Positions 10,192 through 20,625 are shown, counted from the first letter of the stretch. The stretch is DNA of 64,000 nt from Gigaspora rosea (GCA_003550325.1 QKWP01000499.1:226429-290428), one strand, 5' to 3'. Notes: generated by a model from the letters alone, not told the origin. Program-made: numbers and translations.

Positions 10192-10257
10192 TTCCTCTTC
10201 ATTGAACTAAAAGGCGAGTCAGACGAGGCAGACGAGGCAGGCAAAGAAGTAGTCAAG
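10192..10257 (-). CDS. Putative Ser/Thr-rich exon feeding the intron-like array (copy A)
   Basis: On the minus strand these 66 bases end at a donor, GTAATTG, and are open in only one phase (two bases carried over), encoding L-T-T-S-L-P-A-S-S-A-S-S-D-S-P-F-S-S-M-K-R. The duplicate at 42731-42787 is 57 bases and differs by an exact 9-base unit, so the frame is kept, as expected of coding sequence. In this copy the upstream acceptor reads TTTG instead of TTAG, so it may be inactive. The product is unknown; low-complexity Ser-rich linkers are common. The exon leaves the array in phase 2, the same phase as the Sel1 exon at 62863. Confidence 0.45.
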
Positions 10258-10480
10258 CAAATATTTAGAATAATAAGAACCAAAATAAAGCAAAAAAATT
10301 GCATTGCGACAGTGATATGGAATTTCATTGCGACAATTAATATTAGGAAGGATGAATTATAAAGTGAGAACCAAATTTATTGATAATAATAGGCAAATTG
10401 ATAATTTTTATGTAGTGATGAATTATAAAAACGAAACAAAAAATTACCGGTAATAATAGATGAGTTGGTAATTTTTGGTG

Positions 10481-10675
10481 CTATTTTATACTGTTTTTAA
10501 TTTTCATGATTACAATTATCGTTGTTTTCGAGTCAATGCGAACATAAAATTCTAAGAATAAATTCTGCACATTACTGTCGTGCCTGAAATTGACACCGCC
10601 TGCACCCTTGATTGTCATTTGATTGTACGAGTGTAAAATGTTTTTCTTATCAAAAAAATTTATCGCGATTTGCAA
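10481..10675 (-). CDS. Putative exon of an unknown protein (copy A)
   Basis: A 64-codon minus-strand open stretch with no recognised domain; it starts at a TTG-type codon, so it is better read as an internal exon than as a full gene. The C-terminal part (N-F-R-x-D-S-N-V-Q-N-x-F-L-E-F-Y) is conserved in the segmental copy at 43015-43215. There, a difference of 27 bases keeps the frame, which suggests past or present coding. It lies upstream of the Ser/Thr-rich exon on the same strand and may belong to the same transcript. Confidence 0.35.
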   Translation of the reverse strand: MQIAINFFDKKNILHSYNQMTIKGAGGVNFRHDSNVQNLFLEFYVRIDSKTTIIVIMKIKNSIK

Positions 10676-11104
10676 AATGATGCATCGTTGAACAAATTCT
10701 GGAGATCGCAGCTAACACATGCTATGTTGTTCTTTATATAGGCGTTATTTTTAGAATATTGATATAAGTCATAAAGTATGAAAATATCTTATTTGTATTG
10801 AATTTTTGTTAAGAGAATCACTTTACAATCAACGATTGTACATGTGAACTGCGATTTGCCAAATATGATCATTTTACAAACCATACCCCTAAAAAAAATT
10901 ACATATCTGAGCTTATCGAACTGCCCAATGCTTGAATTAGCTCGTATTGGAATTAACAGTTGTGGTTCTATATACCGATTATTGTGGTGATTTACTGTAA
11001 GCAAAAATTCTGTACGGATGACCATAATTGTAAAGTAAGGGAAATTATAGTATGGTACCGGTATGGTACCGATTAGTATCTTCGCAAATCAATAAGGTAT
11101 GGAT
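10676..11104. other. Remainder of segmental copy A and flank
   Basis: Up to about 10935 this matches 43216-43339 plus 44838-45005 in the second copy. On the minus strand it continues the coding-like similarity upstream (around 10676-10735), with a one-base length difference between copies. A minus-strand frame at 10789-11025 has no domain. Nothing else is seen. Confidence 0.4.
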
Positions 11105-11109
11105 GAGCA

Positions 11110-11372
11110 TCAGTGTTTCGGCCGAAAACTCACCCAAAGTCCGAAACTTTCGTTATCACCCAAAATCCGAAGCTCCAAATTGCCGAAGCCTCCGAAATGG
11201 GCGTAACCCTCTGAAACTGGGCGAAACCGAAACTTCCGAAACCTCCGAAATGGGGCGAAACTGTCCGAAACTGGCCGAAACCAACTTTCCAAACTTCCGA
11301 AGCTGTGAGAGCCGTCCGAAACTTCTGAAACTTAGCAAATAAAAAAAAAACCCCCAAAATCCGAAACATTCA
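11110..11372. repeat. CCGAAAC-rich block 1 (possible hAT MITE with motif-dense body)
   Basis: A GC-richer ~260-bp block with more than a dozen CCGAAA(C) heptamers on the plus strand. It opens with CAGTGTTTCGG and closes with CCGAAACATTCAG, which are roughly inverted, as in a hAT-type MITE; no clean 8-bp duplication was found. Overlapping frames on both strands stay open only because the unit lacks stops. A second block lies at 13440-13710. Confidence 0.55.
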
Positions 11373-12807
11373 GAATTAAAAACAGGTTAAATGTAGTGTC
11401 GTGGCGAAAGCTGGAAATGGCTGAAGCTGGAAATTTTAATTATTTTAATGTCTGTCCGCTAAAAGCAATCTGATTGGTCGAATTTGGGTACCGTGATCAG
11501 GATCGTCATCAGGTGATCTATGCATATCGGGATTAATTAATTACCATTGCACATTAACTAATTTACTGTATATTTATATTCTATATTCAATTCTGACTGG
11601 TCAATTTCGGTACTTATGTAACCAATCGTATATGTAAACAAGTTCAGAAGTGATAAACATATTGTATTTTTGCTCATTTCAACAAAGTTCATTTACCCTA
11701 GATAGACAAGAATTGTTAATTAAACTATTAATAAAAAATAACATGTATATAAATTGTAGGTAATATAAAAGATTTATATATTCTAACACGCATATAAAAC
11801 AAGTGCTAAAATTTGATCAAAAACACAACCATCGACGCGTACAATTCAATTTCAGTTATCGTGATCCGGTTCATTATTCATGAGTGCTGGCTTATATTAT
11901 TAAAAAAATAATATGTATTTGTTATAAAGAGCTTTCGATTTTACCCCTTATTACTTACCAGATTAGGCTCTATAATATCATATACGATACGTAATCACAA
12001 TCAATAATATCATTAGTTGAATTTTTCTCTTGGTATTATTCTATACATTTCAGGTTCATTTCGGATTTTTATCTGTGCACTTTTTTTTATTAATAATTTT
12101 ATTTTATTTTTTATTCTAAATAAACGCCTTCATACTACAGTACATATAATTTCATTTATCTTTTAATACTGTCGTTATTATTCTTACATATGGGATCTTT
12201 GCTAAAGAAAAAGAACTCCTTTTGGGACTATAATAGTCCTGAGAATTTCAATATGGTATGATTATCATGTGTTTTACGATGTATCGAGTTATCTACATTA
12301 TAATCCGAAAGTTGATAAAAATATTTAAAAAATTGGTATACTAAAATCAAGATATACCATAGATAACTAAGGGTTGAAAACATTTAATCGCATAAAATTT
12401 TGCTCTGCTTAGGTAGAATAATATTAGTGTTAGGGTTTGAATGTGTTTTTATTTGATTTTTATGTTACAAGACTTAAATTTGATTTGACCAGATAGTGAA
12501 AATTTTTAAGGGGTGATGCTATGATGTTTAAATGCCGTTGATCTTTTCGGAATGGTTTTAAAACCAGTTAGGTTAAACCGTTAAACGAACGGATATTTTT
12601 TTTAGGCAATTACAAATAAACTATAATTGAAGTTAAAATAAGTATAAATAAGGTAGCTACATTACTATGTCACGCAAAATCAGAATATACATCATCTATA
12701 GTATTAAAATTTTATCTTTTTTTAACCAATTTGGTTGATCATCTTTCATTTTTAACCAATTTGGTTGGCTAATTTTAGATTATGTAATCTCTGTTGATCT
12801 TATTAAA
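11373..12807. other. Unassigned AT-rich stretch
   Basis: No gene supported. It contains a CTCCTTTTGGGAC / ATAGTCCTGAG patch near 12220 and GGTTAAACCGTTAAACGAACGG near 12571, which resembles the inverted AACCGTTTAACCG repeat at 18838. No frame shows a domain. Confidence 0.4.
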
Positions 12808-12850
12808 TTAGGGTAGCTGCGCGACGCAGTTGCGCTAAAACCAGGAATGT
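12808..12850 (-). mobile_element. GC-rich hairpin terminus (Helitron-like 3' end?), copy 2
   Basis: On the minus strand: GCGCAACTGCGTCGCGCAG, then CTACC, then CTAA directly before T. The CTGCG TCG CGCAG hairpin next to a CTAA/T end is Helitron-like. See the copy at 3268 for the family. The 5' limit of any element is not determined. Confidence 0.45.
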
Positions 12851-13267
12851 ACTAAGTATGATACTACAGATCGTTTTTGAAAATTAATATATTTTTATTT
12901 TAATTATTGCAGTTGATGCTGACTTGAGGCCATTACAAAATGAGTATGATCATATGAAATCCTAGTTTGTTAGGAATGATGATTTTTTTTATTAATTCAT
13001 TTTAAAAAGTCTCAAAAATGTAGTAATAATCTATGACAAACCATTACGATAATGTAATCATAGAATATTCGCGCGCAACAATCAAGTAAACAAACTGGCG
13101 ATATATCCCCAATCATGTAGACGATCAAAAATGTTACAGATTTCTAGAATATCGTAGTAACTACTATTATAAATTTTAAATGATCTAAAATGTCGCAATG
13201 CGCAGGTAACCAATTAAAACGGACGAACTATAAATTATGATGGCACAATTTTCAATTTTATAATCAA
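12851..13267. other. Unassigned AT-rich stretch
   Basis: Nothing recognisable; no open frame of note. It lies between two GC-rich hairpin termini of the same orientation, so it may be the interior of an element. Confidence 0.35.
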
Positions 13268-13440
13268 TTAGGGTAGCTGCGCAGCGCGTGATGCAGCGCA
13301 GGGCCAGTACGATCTTTATTTTGGTTTAAGGATATATTTTTCCATCGGGTGACACAGATGAGGACAGTAAAAAAAAAATTTAAAAAAAATTTAAAAAATG
13401 GGTCAGCGGGTAATGCAAAACGAAAAAGACTGTGAACCAG
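13268..13440 (-). mobile_element. GC-rich hairpin terminus, copy 3, with adjoining dispersed repeat
   Basis: Minus strand: CGTACTGGCCCTGCGC, a hairpin ending GCTGCGCAG, CTACC and CTAA before T (terminus at 13268). The adjoining 13320-13440 segment (CATCGGGTGACAC, then a purine run, then GGGTCAGCGGGTAATGCAAA) is related to 60080-60235. The two loci therefore share more than the hairpin, supporting a dispersed element family. Confidence 0.5.
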
Positions 13441-13710
13441 AGATGGCACCGAAACTTTTTTGGCAATTCTGAAAGTTTCGGGTTGCTTCCGAAACCTTAT
13501 CCGAAACTCGAAACCTCGACCGAAATCCGAAAACTTAACCGTTGTTTATTCTCTCCAAAGTAGGCGCCAAAACCCTTTGTGCCAAATCCGTAAGTTTCAG
13601 GCTTCGGATTATAATCTCCAAAACCTCATCCGAAACTCGAAACCTCACCCGATACCCGAAACCTCATTCGAAACCCAAAACCTCACCTGAACACCAAAAA
13701 CTACCAGAAC
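13440..13710. repeat. CCGAAAC-rich block 2
   Basis: Dense CCGAAACCT-type heptamers on the plus strand, opening with CAGAGATGGCACCG, a hAT-like terminus. It is related in style to 11110-11372 but with a different arrangement. No clear distal terminus or duplication. Plus-strand frames at 13460-13796 follow the repeat and are not taken as genes. Confidence 0.5.
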
Positions 13711-14574
13711 TTCCATATACATTTATTGCATTTATGTATTATATATCTCTTTCAAATGCACTGATGTATGCTATGTATCTCTTAAATATACATTAATCGC
13801 ATTGATGTATATATCTCTTTAAAGAATCCAATAAAATTTGAAATCCAGCGCTATTTGGGCCGGAATGTATCCAACAATATATTGTATGCATGCAGTCCTT
13901 TTTGTTGTTATGATTCACAAGTATAACACGAAAGGTATAATTCCGGGGTTTATATTCTGACAATCAAGGTTGCTTTTACAAGCATCAGTTTTTTTACTCA
14001 CTACGTAAAAACCGGATACAATATCAAGTAATAATAAGTAATTAGTACATCCATATTTACTAATGATAGAATTAATAAGTTACTGCAGAATTAAATAAAT
14101 TGTTGGTATCAAATGTCATCAAATACTTATTGATTCATCAATTGGAATTTTTTCTATCACCCTAGAATTTTGAAATCAGTTGTACTAATGGTATGATACT
14201 AAAAATAAAGTTGACCTGCTTTAAAAAAACCCGAACAAACCGAGGCAGTGAAAAAAAACATAATTAAAAAAATGATCTATATAATGTTATAATTTATTCA
14301 AAAATAACCTCGACTTGCATTGTTCGGGGTCCTACTGGTATTATGAATCATTTTTTAATAAAGTTTAAACCCGATTTTACTTTAAATGGCAAGCCATTGA
14401 TCGTAATAATGACATCAATTATCATTTACTAAAGAAGAACGAAATTTTGCAATATATAATCATCTTATGACCAATTTACGATGTTTTATACATGAAAATT
14501 GTTGATACATGATCTACATGCTGCATAAACCGCCGCATTCTTGATATAATTGAAAAGCATAGGTACGATTGGCC
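13711..14574. other. Unassigned AT-rich stretch
   Basis: Contains a short tandem TGATGTATRTATCTCTTTAA-like repeat (13728-13825). No gene or other element supported. Confidence 0.4.
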
Positions 14575-14828
14575 ATGTGGGGGTGTCAATAGAAACCAGG
14601 CAAATTGTTTCTAAGTAAATTTTTTTTAAACTTTAAATTAAACTATCTTAGCAACTACTAAACCAATCTTGATAAAAACATTTTTATTTTAATTCTATGT
14701 AGTTATAGAATTAAAATAAAAAAATTTTTTATCAATATTGGTTTAATAGTTGTTAAGATATTTTAATCTAAAGTTTAAAAAAAAATTGCTAAAAATGATT
14801 TGCCTGGTTTCTATTGACGCCCCCATGT
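14575..14828. mobile_element. Foldback MITE, TIR GGGGGTGTCAATAG, 4-bp TSD ATGT
   Basis: The element (14579-14824) is 246 bp and nearly a perfect foldback. It starts GGGGGTGTCAATAGAAACC and ends in the complement, with ATGT on both sides. The GTCAATAG terminus and the 4-bp duplication match the element at 1761-1998, while the interiors differ, so they look like two subfamilies moved by one transposase. A 4-bp duplication occurs in Sola-type transposons among others; the superfamily is left open. Confidence 0.8.
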
Positions 14829-14952
14829 GATTGGAAGAATGCCGGCACGCCAAAGGTGCCGGAAATAAATTCAATTAAAGGACTTTAAGTCCGCAGAATA
14901 CATTGTGAGTAATGAGTAATTTGAGCTGAGTAATTTGAACTGAAACGATGAT

Positions 14953-15102
14953 ATGCTCCCGGGAAAATTAGCAAGTGAGATTGCGCCCAGGTATCATCGT
15001 AACAGTAGAATGAGTGAGAAGCAGCATCAGCCGGTGGTTTCCCGCCTGCTCGAACTGCTCAAAGCAGGCCGGCTGTTAAATAGGAAAATGGCAGAATCAG
15101 GT
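14953..15102 (+). CDS. Possible exon, unknown product
   Basis: A 50-codon open stretch starting ATG and ending at a strong donor (CAG|GTGAGT at about 15101). Local GC is near 50%, well above its surroundings, and the protein is Arg/Lys/Leu-rich (…V-S-R-L-L-E-L-L-K-A-G-R-L-L-N-R-K…). No domain is recognised and no downstream exon was found. The same bases form part of a hairpin (AGGAAAATGGCAGAATCAGG with its complement at 15127-15146), so it may be a repeat. Low confidence. Confidence 0.25.
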
Positions 15103-15240
15103 GAGTGTTCCAAAAATTTATATGTCCTGATTTTGCCATTGTCCTATAAGCTGCCCCTTATTGACGTCTAGGACATGGTGTGCAGATGCATGTGTGTTTG
15201 ACACTGTCGCCTTCTGCACAATAGTGCACCTAGTAATGGG

Positions 15241-16315
15241 CATCACGCAGAATCTTGTGCGTGATCTATTACAAAAATTAAAAATTATTTAAAAAAATTT
15301 ACGAATTCAAATATATACTACAATTTTGCTTTACGAACAAATATATACTATAAATTTGCTTTAATCAAATACTAGCATCACCCGGTGTAAAGTCTACATC
15401 ATAAATTTAATGTATTTTAAATAAGAACATGATTTTAATATTTCGTTTGTTGATTATATTATTTAATAGGTCGATATAAATAAATTACACTTTAAACTTA
15501 TACTGGCTTTCAGTTTTTTGTAAGTATATACTGTAATAATTATTATCATATTATATATATGAATACATACTTGTACAGTAAGCACTTATTTTATTTTTCT
15601 ATTACATACTTTACACAGTACGGAATACAAAAAGAAAAGCGCAAGTTGAACGCTGCGTGATAAAAGGATTATTCTATACTATTATTGTTCCGAGTCATTT
15701 CTGAATTTACTTCAATTCTGAATTGAAACGTGTTCTTTCTCGATTTTCACAAATCATGAGACCATAGAATAATTACTTATTAATAATATTTATATTTGTA
15801 ATGATCTTTTTCATTGATATTTATAAAGATAATTCTTTTATTGTTTCATCTTTTTTTTTATACACTTTATTGAGCAAGGATATGACTTCGTGACTCGTGA
15901 AATTCGTTATAAATACTAAAAAATTCTGATCTTCAGTGTAACCCGAAATTCAGGCTAAACCTTTAAGGTTCTTTATATTGGTGTAACAGAAGAACTACTT
16001 ATGCCTAAACAAGATAGGAATAACTTGGGGATGCAAGTTTGTTATGTCGAAAATTTTACGAAATAATCTGTGCTACCACCAGGCTGAGCGTGACGGTCGT
16101 GAAAAAACCTGGAAAAGATAAATTTGGTTTTTTTTAAAAAAAAAATTAAGTAATTATCTTCTTATTAGATTCGGGTTAGACAAGACACCCGACCAGATTC
16201 CTGCTGTTGCCGAAAAACAAATGCGGATGTGTTCTACGCGGGGAATGCAAAAATTATTAATTACATTGTTAAAATATATATGAATATTCGAATGTATTCC
16301 TTTAGATTCTGGTAT
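15241..16315. other. Unassigned stretch with one small hairpin
   Basis: ATCACGCAGAATCTTGTGCGTGAT at 15242-15265 forms a hairpin. The rest is AT-rich with no supported gene; a minus-strand frame at 16154-16348 runs into the foldback element and is taken as chance. Confidence 0.4.
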
Positions 16316-16975
16316 GATTCCCCGAAAGTTAGTTACCCGCCAGCTCATTTTACCGACCCCATATCACCGACAGAATGTTTCACCTACAGCACTTTTTGTT
16401 GACAGAATCTTTCCTCGACATACCATGATTTCGACATCCCCTTTCCTAGAAATCTCATATTTTCGACAAGACATTTATCTGAATGACATATTTCTAATTT
16501 GACTTTTCTCCGACACTAAGTTTTATTGAATGCACTTTTTCCGACAAGAACGATAAACCCAGTGATCATCACATCACGTGAAATCATGCAGCTACGTCAT
16601 TTGTTTACTAGCACTATCAACCCTAACCCTAATCTAACCCTAACCCTAACCCTAATTTAGGCCGAGTGCTTAATCATGTGATGTGATGAACACGAATATA
16701 TCACCCTACCTATTTAAACGAAATTCTAATCGGGGAAAGATCTTGTCGGAAAAATGATGTCGGAAACATGTCATGTCAGAAAAATATTCTTTCTGAAATA
16801 CGTCATGTCAGTAAAATGTCTTTTTCGAAAATATGTCCTGTCAAGGAAAGGAGAGGTCGAAAACATGGTATGTCGAGGAAAGATTCTGTCAACAAAAAAT
16901 GCTGTAGGTGAAACATTCTGTCGGGGATATGGGGTCGGTAAAATGAGCTGGCGGGTAACTAGCTTTCGAGGAATC
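16316..16975. mobile_element. 660-bp foldback element with a telomere-repeat core
   Basis: Long inverted arms (about 16316-16530 and 16740-16975) begin GATTCCCCGAAAGTTAGTTA and end with its complement (GGTAACTAGCTTTCGAGGAATC-type, one G/C change). The arms are built of many TGTCRGAAA units. The inner parts (ATCACATCACGTG / CATGTGATGTGAT) also pair. The centre, 16619-16659, is a run of CCCTAA units. No coding potential; both 60-77-codon frames are arm artefacts. Target duplication was not resolved. Telomere repeats enclosed in a foldback could reflect capture of telomeric DNA or end healing. Confidence 0.75.
16619..16659. repeat. Interstitial telomere repeats inside the foldback element
   Basis: About six CCCTAA units with one imperfect (AATCTAA). 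This is longer and cleaner than the tract at 134. Confidence 0.85.
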
Positions 16976-17152
16976 AAGATACAATGATTCCTTTAATGTA
17001 TGAAAACTTGTTATTTATTTATTTATTTATTTATTTTTTAATTTTTTTACTTTATTATTTTTATTATTATTTTCGCTTTTTTTTTTTTTTTTTATTAATT
17101 GATAATGGATAGCGGTTTTAAAATGACAAATGACATTCCACGGTTCACGAAT

Positions 17153-17262
17153 AACACATGCCAATTGAGTATCAACATAAATTCAGAAATGATGCGGAAC
17201 ATTATATAAACACATGCCAATTGAGAATCAACATAAATTCAGAAATGATGCGGAACATTATA
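17153..17262. repeat. Tandem duplication, 56-bp period
   Basis: Two almost identical copies, each starting AACACATGCCAATTGAG and ending GGAACATTATA, at 17153 and 17209. One base differs, so the duplication looks recent. Confidence 0.85.
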
Positions 17263-17275
17263 ATTATAAGGGGTT

Positions 17276-17395
17276 TCCGAATTAAAATTCGTAAATCTTA
17301 TTTTGATAAAACAAGAAGACGTGTTTATTATCAAATAAGAGATTTACAAATCTTATTTATTTTTTAATTAAAATTCGAATACACTTATTTATATG
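17276..17395. repeat. Inverted repeat around AATTAAAATTCG
   Basis: Complementary segments around CGTAAATCTTATTTTGATAA and TTATCAAATAAGAGATTTAC (17289-17345), bordered by AATTAAAATTCG in both directions. A small hairpin or MITE; ends not resolved. No gene is seen between 17396 and 17720. Confidence 0.5.
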
Positions 17396-17720
17396 ATCTT
17401 TATTATTATAAATTATTTTATTGTTTAATCGATACTGCTTCTAATATCGTTTTATTATTATTAAATAGTTTGTTGAACTGCATAATAAAAAATTTTTTAC
17501 TTATTTCGTCAAATGGGAGTCTCTAAACACCCCCTTTTCATTTTCCGATTTCAAAATTTTGATACACAAATAAGATTTTTTAAACTATTATTTATTTTCG
17601 ATATACGCCTAGATCTCTTTGTCTGGCCATTAATGACACCTGACGAATACGTAAGTTAGAATAGAATGTACAAAGTACAAACTTCATGCATAAATCATTT
17701 TTTTATATTAACAATATAGA

Positions 17721-17897
17721 GTTACTTTATTTGATGATGAATTATAATATAAATATCTTATCCGGATATAACCGTTATTCTTTTATTTGAATAGGATCCG
17801 GTTATTGGATTTTGTTTAAAGGTTACAACCTTTCGGATAAAGTGTTATCCGGGTACGAGCACTAACTCCAATAAGATAATCACAAGTATGGTATTAT
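17721..17897. repeat. Dispersed repeat, copy 1 (partner at 36206)
   Basis: About 170 bp beginning AGTTACTTTATTTGAT and including ACAACCTTTCGGATAAAG and GAGCACTAACTCCAATAA. The second copy at 36206-36370 lies inside the hAT-like element. The copies are clearly related but diverged, with small indels. No coding. Confidence 0.7.
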
Positions 17898-18827
17898 AAT
17901 GATCGGCAAGTTATATACATTTCAGTAAACAGTAAATACTACGTTGAATTTTCTGATTGGTCGATAACGTGACGGACGGACATTTGTTCTTAATATAATA
18001 GATAATAGAATATTATAGATTTGCTTTATTTTTTTGTAACAAAGATAAATGATATATACGTGGATTTGCTTTGTAATAAATATAGTAAATGCATATAATA
18101 CGAATTTCCTCGTAAAACTATTGTATTCTATTTGTCAGATAAAAAGGATATCCGTTAGGCAGATAATTGATCTCAGATAACGAATATCTTTTTGGGAGTC
18201 AAATCCGGGCTAGATAGAATTCAGATATTCAGATCGCATTACTACTACGAAGCTGCGTGTACACATATGTAAATACAAACTCATGTAAAATTAAATATGT
18301 TTTAAATGATATTGACATGCTTACTTTTTTTTTTTTTTTTACAAGGTCACATACTTCAATACATAAAAGTTCTTGATTTCTTTTTATATGAGGATGTTTA
18401 TAAATTATTTAGAAAATCTAATCGACTTTTATTGTCTAAGATCAATATATATTGTCGATAACACTGACCCTTATCATGTTCCCAATCTATTTATTATATC
18501 AATGAGTATAATAAAATTGGTTTGAAAATAACTTGAAACTAGAAATGGATTTTCTCCAATACGCTTACATTAATTCTGTTCACTATCTCCTATGGAATAC
18601 TTGGATTGATAATGGTTTACATTTAATTTTATTATAAATAAAGTTTATGTTTGTTTATATTTTTAATATTATATGATTAATTTATTTACATTAATGAACA
18701 TTTCCAAATAAGTTATGTTAAGAAAAGAGGTATATTGAGAAATAGTTGCAATGGATTAGTAATTCTTTCCTGAACTACAGATATCCTACATTTTTTTATT
18801 CTTAAATTTAAAAGATGCACAGTCTAC
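17898..18827. other. Unassigned AT-rich stretch
   Basis: No supported gene. It includes a T-run at 18325-18342 and a patch near 18140-18190 with ATATCCGTTAGGCAG / AACGAATATC that is weakly self-complementary. Confidence 0.4.
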
Positions 18828-18955
18828 TAGGGATTGGAACCGTTTAACCGTTTAAAAATTGCTCTATTGTTCCGAGCAGAATTTTGTTGGTCGTGGGCCG
18901 GAATTATTTTAATTTCGGCCAAATTAAACGGTTAAACGATTAAATGATTAAGAAT
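18828..18955. repeat. Inverted repeat built on AACCGTTTAA
   Basis: GGAACCGTTTAACCGTTTAA on the left and AATTAAACGGTTAAACGATT on the right form an inverted pair about 60 bp apart. This may be a small MITE; target duplication was not identified. A related GTTAAACCGTTAAACG occurs at about 12571. Confidence 0.5.
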
Positions 18956-19127
18956 ATGAAGGTTTGTATTCGCTACAGCCTTCATGTGGATGAACTTAGT
19001 CCTTCCCATATATTCGTACTTGTATGTATGATACATTGAAATTAAAGCTTTATGGTTACGGTCTAACTGTGTTAGTCGTATTAAATTGTCCACCAATTTC
19101 AGTTGGGGGAATAAAAGCTATACTGTA

Positions 19128-19372
19128 GCTACAATCAGTGTTTAAAATTTGATGTTCTCAGTGTTCTCAGAGAACATTTAACAATTTTTATGAACATGAA
19201 TTATTGAAAAAAGTTCTCTATTTGAGAACATTTAATAAAATTTTTTAATATTAAAAAATTTTTGATTTTCTAATACTGAGAACATTAAAAAATTTTTGAG
19301 AACATTAAAATTTTAAAAAATGTTTTTTTGAGAACATAAAATCAAATTTGAATTTTAAACACTGGTTACAAT
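19128..19372. mobile_element. hAT MITE, TIR CAGTGTTTAAAATTTG, 8-bp TSD
   Basis: The element (19136-19364, 229 bp) opens CAGTGTTTAAAATTTGA and closes with an inverted form of it. The interior repeats GAGAACATT in both orientations. Flanks GCTACAAT (19128-19135) and GTTACAAT (19365-19372) match at 7 of 8 bases. CAGTG termini with an 8-bp duplication are typical of hAT. Confidence 0.8.
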
Positions 19373-20427
19373 AGTATACATCGAACATTACTTAGCTAAT
19401 AAAAATTGTACTGTTTTCAAAACTGTGCGTTGCATTTCAGAAGTATTGATAGTAAAATTTTGTCCAGGAATGGCTGGATCAGGCGTGATCTTTACATTGA
19501 GATTAATTCTAAGTTTCATTTACAATATACATAACATTGTTTAAATTGAGTATCTCTTGTTTCAAGCGAAATTGTAATAGAAACGGAAAATACAATCAAT
19601 AAAATGAATGCAAAAATAAATTTTTTGGTTCATTATTTTCTTTAGATATAATATTTTACAAAGTTATTTTCTTTAGATATAATATTTGAAAAAGTTATTT
19701 TATTTCCTAATTAGCTTCAGTCATTACCCTTTTATAAGAAATTTCATCGAAATCTCGCTATATGCTTTTGCAAATTTACATTAAAATTTCTAAAATAAAA
19801 TAAAAAAATACATATTTAATTATGCCTGAATTAATAGTATACTAGCGTATCTCACATTGTTTACGCAATACGCTTATGTATTTATACTCATTGGCTAAAT
19901 AAAATAATTAAATATTTACCAACCAAGAATTGTGCAAAAGGTATTAAGTTGTTCACATTTTTTAGTTAGTCTCTTATTATTTACATCACTTACTTGCAAA
20001 TAATAATTTATAAATTACAAGAGAAGGTGGGGCACCGGTGGCACTCCTGTTGTATTAATTTCCGTTAATTTTTATTTAGTCTATCAAGTTTCTATTAAAT
20101 CATATGGGTCATGGACTAGGAAAACTTGTCTTTGACACTTTTTTATCAATTTCGAGATTTTTGATTCAAATTAAAGTTCCGGTCTGTATCTATATGTGTT
20201 TCACTTTTTACTATACATTAATATAATAATTTATCGAGACATTTTAACTTGAATGTAAACCAATTTTTTAACGATCGTGTTCTAAAATAGATTTGCAACC
20301 AAAGATTTACGACAGATTGGTCAATCAGTGTTTCATAATCACATAACATTGTTTGATATCTAAAAATAAACAAAAAATTCAGGGGTAAAATTTAGGTAAC
20401 ACAAACTATAATCGCCATTTTCTCAAA
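19373..20427. other. Unassigned AT-rich stretch
   Basis: No supported gene. There is a small tandem duplication TTATTTTCTTTAGATATAATATT at 19634-19700. A GC-richer patch GGGGCACCGGTGGCAC lies at 20031-20046. Confidence 0.4.
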
Positions 20428-20625
20428 ATGGAAACCCCCTTCAAAGACGGGTTTCCTAGTCCATTGTTACTATCCGGTTGCGAGATATCAGACCCGCCGG
20501 TTAAAGCTATCGGGATAGTAACTGAAAATAAATGTTGGATTCGAAATCATAGTCACACTTTACAAGCGACATTGGTTATCGAGATGAAACTCAAGATTCT
20601 GACGATTATTATATATTCATGGTAA
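20428..20625 (+). CDS. Possible small gene or exon, unknown product
   Basis: A 65-codon frame starting ATG, with GC above its surroundings in the first half (M-E-T-P-F-K-D-G-F-P-S-P…) and a hydrophobic C-terminus. No domain is recognised, no promoter is evident, and the stop TAA directly follows TGG, so the end could also be read as a donor (G|GTAAATG). It may be a chance frame. Confidence 0.25.
   Translation: METPFKDGFPSPLLLSGCEISDPPVKAIGIVTENKCWIRNHSHTLQATLVIEMKLKILTIIIYSW

Noticed and set aside
11110-11369. Arg/Phe-rich proteins on both strands
   Set aside because: Four frames open at once across a CCGAAAC repeat; a repeat artefact.
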